Shown: positions 59,539 to 64,000 of the stretch, in pieces
Position numbering within the stretch: the stretch's first letter is position 1
Layout: the number at the start of each line of letters is the position of its first letter
NCBI GenBank assembly: GCA_018266915.1
Contig: JAFDZM010000091.1
Span: 1-64,000 of the forward strand
DNA: 64,000 nt
Direction of reading: 5' to 3'
Source of the DNA: Bacteroidota bacterium
Lineage (GTDB): Bacteria; Bacteroidota; Bacteroidia; Sphingobacteriales; Sphingobacteriaceae
Notes under the pieces: generated by a model
Databases searched by the model: none
The model's input: only the letters and a program-made list of their open reading frames with translations
Told to the model about the DNA's origin: nothing
Translations under genes and position numbers: made by a program

Positions 59539-61935
59539 CTATTTCTCCACCTCAAATTTCTTTTTCAACTTAATATCTTCCGATGAATTCCCGATCATCA
59601 CCTGGAACTTGCCCGGTTCAACCGTCCAGTTCATATTTTTATCAAGGATGGCCAAATCGTCAGGGTGCAAGGTGAATTCAACTGTTTTCTTTTCGCCGGG
59701 ATTTAGGGTAACACGCTCGAAACCACGCAAATCGTACTCGTAAGTGGTTACATCGCTGATCTCCTGTTTCAGGTACAACTGCACCACTTCGTCACCTTTA
59801 CGCTGACCAGTATTGGTTACGTCGACAGTCACTTTAATATCTCCCTGCTGATGTTCTTTTTCAGGCGATACCAGCAGGTTGCTGAAATCGAAAGTAGTAT
59901 AACTCAAACCATAACCGAATGGATATAGCGCTCCATTCACACTGGTTTTGCCCCAGCTGTTGGCACCACCTTGTCCGGCTTGTGAGCCTGGTTTGAATGG
60001 GAAGTTAAATTCGATTTGTCCTATAGTTTTCGGGAAGGTGATGGACAGCTTTCCTCCCGGATTGTTATCCCCAAACAATGTCTCTGCTATTACTTTTCCG
60101 CTTTCCGGTCCCGGGAACCAGGCTTCAAGTATGGCAGGTACATATTTGTTTTCCCAGTTGACGGTAAGCGGCTGGCCATTGATCATCACCATTACCACTG
60201 GTTTGCCTGTAGCCTGCAAAGCTTGTATTAATTTTAACTGGCGACCGGGTAAATTTAATCCAGTACGGGAAAGGCTTTCACCCACGCGGTCTACATCTTC
60301 GCCAACCACTGCGATTACTACATCTGATTGTTTGGCTTGATTTACAGCCGAATCAATACCAGCCTGTTCCTGTGTGGTAAGTGGCGTTTCGATGATCTCG
60401 CTTTCGGGCCAGGTAGCATCTATAATGTCGCAACCCTTTACATAATTCACTTGTGTGCCATTGCCCACATAATTTTTGATGCCATCAACCACGCTGGTTA
60501 CCGGGTTGTGCGATGGTCCGTAGCGGCTAATGGCGTAGTTGGTTTCAGCAGCCAATGGACCGGTTACCAATATCTTTTTGAGAGAAGATTTATTCAAAGG
60601 GAGCAGGTTGTTTGCATTTTTTAGCAATACCATGCTTTCGCGGTTCATTTGCAGGCCCATAGCCTGGTCTTTTGCGGTATGAACAATCTTGTCAGCAGCT
60701 TTTGGGTCTTTTACATAAGGCTCATCAAACAAGCCCAGCTTGAACTTTACACGCAACACATCTGCTACGCGTGAGTCCAGTGTTTTCATGGAAACTTTGC
60801 CTTCCTTCACTAATTCGCGCAAAGGCATAATATAAGTTTGCGGCATGGTGAAATTAGTACGCACATTTAATCCTGCTTCAATTGCCTGGCGAACGGCTTC
60901 TTTAATATCCCCGGCTACATGATGTTTAGAATAGAGGTATTCAACTGCTTCACTGTCAGATACGACGTAACCATTGAAACCAAATTTCTGACGGAGTAAC
61001 TCTGTCAGGAAATAATAGCTGCCGGTTATGGGTTGTCCATCCCAATCGTTATAGCTGCTCATCACACCCATAGCGTGAGCTTCCTGTATTACCCGGCGAA
61101 AAGGATAAAGATATATCTGGTACATTTCGCGCGGAGCTACGTGGGGATCAGTACGGGCAGCGCCGTCACGACCACCTTTTGGCACGCTATATACCGCAAA
61201 GTGTTTTAAGGTTGACGCAGCGCCTTCTTCCTGTATGCCAAGGGTCATTTGCTTACCTAATTCAGCAATTAAAAAAGGATCTTCACCATAACATTCAACC
61301 ACGCGTCCCCAACGCTGGTCGCGGGCTGGATCAAGGATGGGAGCATAAACGTTGGTATAACCTAAAGCTCTGGCTTCACGGCCTACGGTTTGTCCTGCTT
61401 GCCGAACTAAATTTTTATCCCAGGTACTGCCAATTCCGATAGGGGCAGGCAGTGATGTAGCACGGTCATGGTTTAGGCCGTGGATGCCTTCGTTGGTAAA
61501 ATCGACAGGGATACCCATCCGTGTTTCTTCCACAAACCAGCGTTGTACGGTATTGATTGCTTCGGCGTGCTTGCTGTAAGGATAGGAGTATTGTGTAGGT
61601 GCAGCGTCGGTATGCGAGGTGAGATTGTTCAGTTCTTCATCAATATTGGCTATACCATCTTTCCAAACTTCGTGCTTCCATGATTCGGCCGGCATTTCCT
61701 CTTTCAAAACCCGTTTGTAACCATACAGGGTAGCCAACTGACAGGTTTTCTCTTCAACGGTCATTTGGCTAAGCAGATCATTGATGCGCTTATCAAGGGG
61801 CTGTGATGGATCTTCAAATACATCCATCTTCCCATTTTTGTTAAAGTCGACCCAGCCTTTGTGGTAGATGCTTTTTTGCTGAGCAAATGTTGTTGCAGAA
61901 AGTAGCAGAAGCAGCGGCAGTAGCGGTTTTTTCAT
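59539..61935 (-). CDS. GH3 beta-glucosidase
   Basis: The 798-residue secreted glycosidase has a signal peptide ending TTFAQ, a short EF-hand-like DFNKNGKMDVFED stretch, the GH3 N-domain with the nucleophile Asp327 in VVSDSEAV, the C-domain with VVMVMINGQP and the acid region AWFPGPESG, and a C-terminal Fn3-like domain (VTVDVTNTGQRKGDEVVQLY). It should hydrolyse beta-glucosides or xylosides in the periplasm. The ATG at 61935 starts the signal peptide. Confidence 0.94.
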   Translation of the reverse strand: MKKPLLPLLLLLSATTFAQQKSIYHKGWVDFNKNGKMDVFEDPSQPLDKRINDLLSQMTVEEKTCQLATLYGYKRVLKEEMPAESWKHEVWKDGIANIDEELNNLTSHTDAAPTQYSYPYSKHAEAINTVQRWFVEETRMGIPVDFTNEGIHGLNHDRATSLPAPIGIGSTWDKNLVRQAGQTVGREARALGYTNVYAPILDPARDQRWGRVVECYGEDPFLIAELGKQMTLGIQEEGAASTLKHFAVYSVPKGGRDGAARTDPHVAPREMYQIYLYPFRRVIQEAHAMGVMSSYNDWDGQPITGSYYFLTELLRQKFGFNGYVVSDSEAVEYLYSKHHVAGDIKEAVRQAIEAGLNVRTNFTMPQTYIMPLRELVKEGKVSMKTLDSRVADVLRVKFKLGLFDEPYVKDPKAADKIVHTAKDQAMGLQMNRESMVLLKNANNLLPLNKSSLKKILVTGPLAAETNYAISRYGPSHNPVTSVVDGIKNYVGNGTQVNYVKGCDIIDATWPESEIIETPLTTQEQAGIDSAVNQAKQSDVVIAVVGEDVDRVGESLSRTGLNLPGRQLKLIQALQATGKPVVMVMINGQPLTVNWENKYVPAILEAWFPGPESGKVIAETLFGDNNPGGKLSITFPKTIGQIEFNFPFKPGSQAGQGGANSWGKTSVNGALYPFGYGLSYTTFDFSNLLVSPEKEHQQGDIKVTVDVTNTGQRKGDEVVQLYLKQEISDVTTYEYDLRGFERVTLNPGEKKTVEFTLHPDDLAILDKNMNWTVEPGKFQVMIGNSSEDIKLKKKFEVEK

Positions 61936-62039
61936 AGGTATATAATCCAGGTTTATGTTCAAATATAGAAAGAGTGTAGGAGATACACACCATTGATTTC
62001 GTATTTCGGAAGTCCGATTTCGGAATTTATATTTATCAA

Positions 62040-62435
62040 ATGAATATATTAATGAGTGGTCATGTTTTATGGAGCTATACTGATGAGGTTGCAGAAGCCG
62101 GACTAGAAGATGAAATCCGTGCTCTATTTTCTTTTGTAAAGCCTCTGCATTATCATGAAGGCGAAATTATATTGACCGATAATAGTTTAATTATTAATGG
62201 AGATATTGATCTTAATATCCCGTTAACAGATATTAGCCAGTTATACCTGGGCTTCGATGAGGTTTATAAGTCTTCTTACGTTAAAAATGCAGGTGTTTTC
62301 TGGCAGCCACTCAGGGTAAGTTATTATGGTGATGGTACACAAAAAGTCGTTTATTTAATAATAGACTATAGTCTAATAGGTATAGCTAAGGATAAACAAT
62401 GGTTTAATGCGCTGCGAGAAATATTATCTGAATGA
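62040..62435 (+). CDS. hypothetical protein, GRAM/PH-like
   Basis: The 131-residue protein has a beta-rich pattern with LHYHEGEIILTDNSLIINGDIDLNIPLTDISQLYLGFDEV in outline, which resembles a GRAM or PH fold, and a C-terminal helix (KQWFNALREIL). No family is certain. It lies between the GH3 gene and the toxin-antitoxin pair. Confidence 0.6.
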   Translation: MNILMSGHVLWSYTDEVAEAGLEDEIRALFSFVKPLHYHEGEIILTDNSLIINGDIDLNIPLTDISQLYLGFDEVYKSSYVKNAGVFWQPLRVSYYGDGTQKVVYLIIDYSLIGIAKDKQWFNALREILSE

Positions 62436-62522
62436 TTGTCTTTATATATTGATTCACTTCCTTCCGCCAAGAAGGAAGCGATAAACAAGAGCCACGAAGT
62501 ATAGTATATCTTTTAGGAAATG

Positions 62523-63029
62523 TTAAATCAGTTGTGCTATAGTACCCATCGGGATAAACATCCTACCGCTACCCGGGAGGTTTATAAAACCGTATTTCAA
62601 GTAGAAGCGCCTGGCATTCTCGTCAATCGGATCAACTACAACAGCCATTGACCCAATACTGCTTACAGCTGTATGATAGCTTCTTTTTAGTGCATCTGCC
62701 AGCAAAAGAGCTCCGATTCCCTGGTGTTGAAATGATTTATCGACAGCTAATCTGCCTAAAAGCGTCACCGGCAAGCTGGCATAAGCAGGGGGCAATTTCT
62801 TCAATAAATTTTCAGGAATATTTTTCCGCGAAAGAGCATCATTTGATAAAGTATAATAGCCTTTTATAGTTTGGTCTTCGCCTGGATAAATAAAAACAGC
62901 AGTTAATTTGCGTTTTACATCCTGTCCAGCCTGATGATGTAAATAATTATCTAATTGATTTGTACCCGATTGGAATTTTTGCTTATGATAATCGCCGGTC
63001 AGCAATACCGTAATATATTCATTTCCCAT
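62523..63029 (-). CDS. GNAT toxin of a TacAT-type toxin-antitoxin pair
   Basis: The 168-residue GNAT protein has the acetyl-CoA loop DKSFQHQGIGALLLADAL (QGIG type) and NARRFYLKYGF with the catalytic Tyr, plus LLGRLAVD before the loop, as in TacT and AtaT-type toxins that acetylate aminoacyl-tRNA. It overlaps by 11 bases the end of the DUF1778 gene, the standard arrangement. Toxicity is inferred from family and context. Confidence 0.85.
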   Translation of the reverse strand: MGNEYITVLLTGDYHKQKFQSGTNQLDNYLHHQAGQDVKRKLTAVFIYPGEDQTIKGYYTLSNDALSRKNIPENLLKKLPPAYASLPVTLLGRLAVDKSFQHQGIGALLLADALKRSYHTAVSSIGSMAVVVDPIDENARRFYLKYGFINLPGSGRMFIPMGTIAQLI

Positions 63030-63315
63030 TAAGAGCTTGCTGATAGTTTTTGAAAGCCTTTTTTAAGTCTTCGTTGGGCCTTGGTGGATTGACTATACTT
63101 TCAAAGAAAACCTCTTTATCCTTTAACGAAGTCAATATTGCGCTATGTTGCTCAATAATTGCATTTGCTTTTTCCTGAGCAGAGGAAATCAGAAAATCAG
63201 TAAGCGTGCGATAACCTGCCAAACCCGCGGCTTTTTCAAAAAGTGCTTTTTGACTTTCGGGTATACGTGCGTCGAAGCGGGTTTTGTGTTCCTTTAGTTT
63301 TAACGACTTCTCCAT
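63019..63315 (-). CDS. DUF1778 antitoxin
   Basis: The 98-residue protein has an RHH-type N-terminus (RFDARIPESQKALFEKAAGLAGYRTLTDFLISSAQEKAN) typical of DUF1778/TacA antitoxins, and a flexible C-terminal tail (PPRPNEDLKKAFKNYQQAL) that usually caps the toxin. The ATG at 63315 is chosen; a promoter with perfect consensus ends four bases before it, so translation starts almost at the transcript start. Palindromes with CGGATAT lie upstream. Confidence 0.87.
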   Translation of the reverse strand: MEKSLKLKEHKTRFDARIPESQKALFEKAAGLAGYRTLTDFLISSAQEKANAIIEQHSAILTSLKDKEVFFESIVNPPRPNEDLKKAFKNYQQALNGK

Positions 63316-63319
63316 AAAA

Positions 63320-63350
63320 CAAATGTACGGATATTTTCTGTACAAGCAAA
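63320..63350 (-). promoter_or_regulatory. consensus promoter TTTG-N19-TACATTTG
   Basis: On the minus strand TTTG (63347-63350), 19 bases, and TACATTTG (63320-63327) match the Bacteroidota housekeeping promoter exactly. The -7 box ends four bases before the antitoxin ATG. Confidence 0.75.
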
Positions 63351-63373
63351 TATTCTCCTATATTTAAACGTTG

Positions 63374-63397
63374 ATATCCGCGTTTTATATCGGATAT
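63374..63397. promoter_or_regulatory. ATATCCG-N10-CGGATAT inverted repeat
   Basis: A 7-bp inverted repeat with a 10-base spacer lies between the divergent antitoxin and DUF2147 genes; a third CGGATAT copy is inside the antitoxin promoter (63328-63334). RHH antitoxins bind such repeats, so this is a candidate TacA operator. Confidence 0.5.
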
Positions 63398-63434
63398 TTG
63401 TAAAACTGCTGTGTTGTTTATCCGTTTATCTGCT

Positions 63435-63875
63435 ATGTTTAAAATTCTATCTCTCCTGTTTTTTGTCGGTTTAAATTTTCAATCTCATGCTGCTGTGCCC
63501 GAAAGCGACCGGATATTGGGTAAATGGCTGTCATCTGATAAAAAGCTGATGGTGGAGGTTTATAAAGACAGGGAACAGTATAAAGCTAAAATAATCTGGT
63601 TCAACGATGATCCGAGCAAGCCTATGGACGAATGGCGCGACAAACATAACCCTGATCCTGCGTTGCGTAACCGCAAAATTCTTGGCCTTGAAATATTAAG
63701 AGGACTTCGTTACGATTGGAACAGCCATACCTGGGAGGGAGGCAAAATATATGATGCGCAGCATGGTAAAGAATGGGACGCTGCCGGGTACATCGATAAG
63801 GATGGAACCATGAAAGTGAAAGGTTACTGGCATTTAAAACTAATAGGCCGCACAATGGTCTTTAAGAGGGTATAA
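63435..63875 (+). CDS. DUF2147 secreted protein
   Basis: The 146-residue product has a signal peptide (ending near SHAAV), then the DUF2147 pattern: ILGKWLSSDKKLMVEVYKDREQYKAKIIWFNDDPS, EILRGLRYDWNSHTWEGGKIYDAQHGKEWDA in outline and a C-terminal YWHLKLIGRTMVFKR. It is a lipocalin-like beta barrel of unknown role. The ATG at 63435 starts the signal peptide. Confidence 0.85.
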   Translation: MFKILSLLFFVGLNFQSHAAVPESDRILGKWLSSDKKLMVEVYKDREQYKAKIIWFNDDPSKPMDEWRDKHNPDPALRNRKILGLEILRGLRYDWNSHTWEGGKIYDAQHGKEWDAAGYIDKDGTMKVKGYWHLKLIGRTMVFKRV

Positions 63876-63879
63876 AAAA

Positions 63880-63906
63880 AAGCGTCCCGGAGATTCCGGG
63901 ACGCTT
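63880..63906. terminator. bidirectional terminator
   Basis: AAGCGTCCCGG and CCGGGACGCTT form an 11-bp stem with loop AGATT, between convergent genes; the minus strand continues with a run of T. Confidence 0.85.
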
Positions 63907-63937
63907 CTATAATAGCTAATTCAATTAAATTTTCTTA

Positions 63938-64000
63938 TTAGTTTGCTTTGTCAAACTCGCCTGATGCTTTGAAGGTAACTTCGTCGCTCAGCATTGGTGA
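63938..64000 (-). CDS. YceI-like protein, C-terminal fragment
   Basis: Only the last 20 residues are in the window (SPMLSDEVTFKASGEFDKAN, then stop). The phrase SPMLSDEVTF fits the C-terminal strand of the YceI lipocalin-like family. The gene continues past the right edge on the minus strand. Confidence 0.5.
   Translation of the reverse strand, partial: SPMLSDEVTFKASGEFDKAN

Overview
The window looks like a chromosomal segment of a Bacteroidota member, most likely family Sphingobacteriaceae (a Mucilaginibacter- or Pedobacter-like organism); this is inferred, not proven. The signs are promoters of the TTTG-N19-TAnnTTTG type, few Shine-Dalgarno sequences, many small lipoproteins with an SC(K/N)K-type lipobox, TlpA, DUF1080 and DUF3347 proteins, an Omp85-type barrel, and several families of AT-rich intergenic palindromes. 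There are about 80 supportable protein genes on both strands. I saw no rRNA, tRNA, CRISPR array, transposase or prophage.

Layout. 0-7 kb: a small Cys-rich protein, a sugar-dehydrogenase-like lipoprotein, small membrane proteins and a GNAT enzyme. 7.2-10.1 kb: a tight three-gene operon (759-aa beta-rich protein, DUF1360 membrane protein, small CCG protein) of unknown function. 10-17 kb: a GNAT enzyme, a DUF4118-PAS histidine kinase, a tandem pair of Cys-rich small proteins related to the first gene, a DUF1080 protein, an HTH regulator and an esterase. 17-22 kb: TetR, an Omp85-like barrel, AraC plus an aldo/keto reductase, and a PepSY-like protein. 22.6-24.4 kb: the cysteine pair cysE/cysM. 24.8-33.7 kb: DinB, DUF3892, a stand-alone response regulator converging on a PAS protein that has a kinase-type phosphoacceptor helix but no ATPase domain, a seven-repeat lipoprotein, Lrp plus an EamA exporter, and an EcsC-like protein.

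33.8-38.1 kb: a probable signalling-redox module in one direction: TlpA, a cyclic-nucleotide-domain histidine kinase, a receiver fused to a thioredoxin-reductase-like flavoprotein that lacks the CxxC, and a UBP-type zinc finger. 40.4-42.9 kb: an arsenic operon (ArsR, DUF6428 with a Cys-rich tail, ArsN2-type acetyltransferase, thioredoxin-coupled ArsC, aquaporin) with two matching operator-like boxes and no efflux pump in view. 43-50 kb: another histidine kinase, a four-helix-bundle protein flanked by repeats, a type B carboxylesterase and a cell-wall amidase. 50-52.6 kb: a solitary A-T-TE synthetase whose specificity residues resemble a glycine code. 52.8-62 kb: a Gfo/Idh/MocA oxidoreductase with DUF5996, secreted Cys-rich proteins next to a DUF3347 protein, a HAD phosphatase, a ROK regulator and a GH3 beta-glucosidase. 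62.5-63.3 kb: a DUF1778/GNAT toxin-antitoxin pair. The right edge cuts a probable YceI gene.

The intergenic DNA is unusually structured. At least five repeat families recur, three of them with several copies, and in several genes the -7 promoter box sits 3-5 bases before the ATG, which suggests leaderless transcripts.
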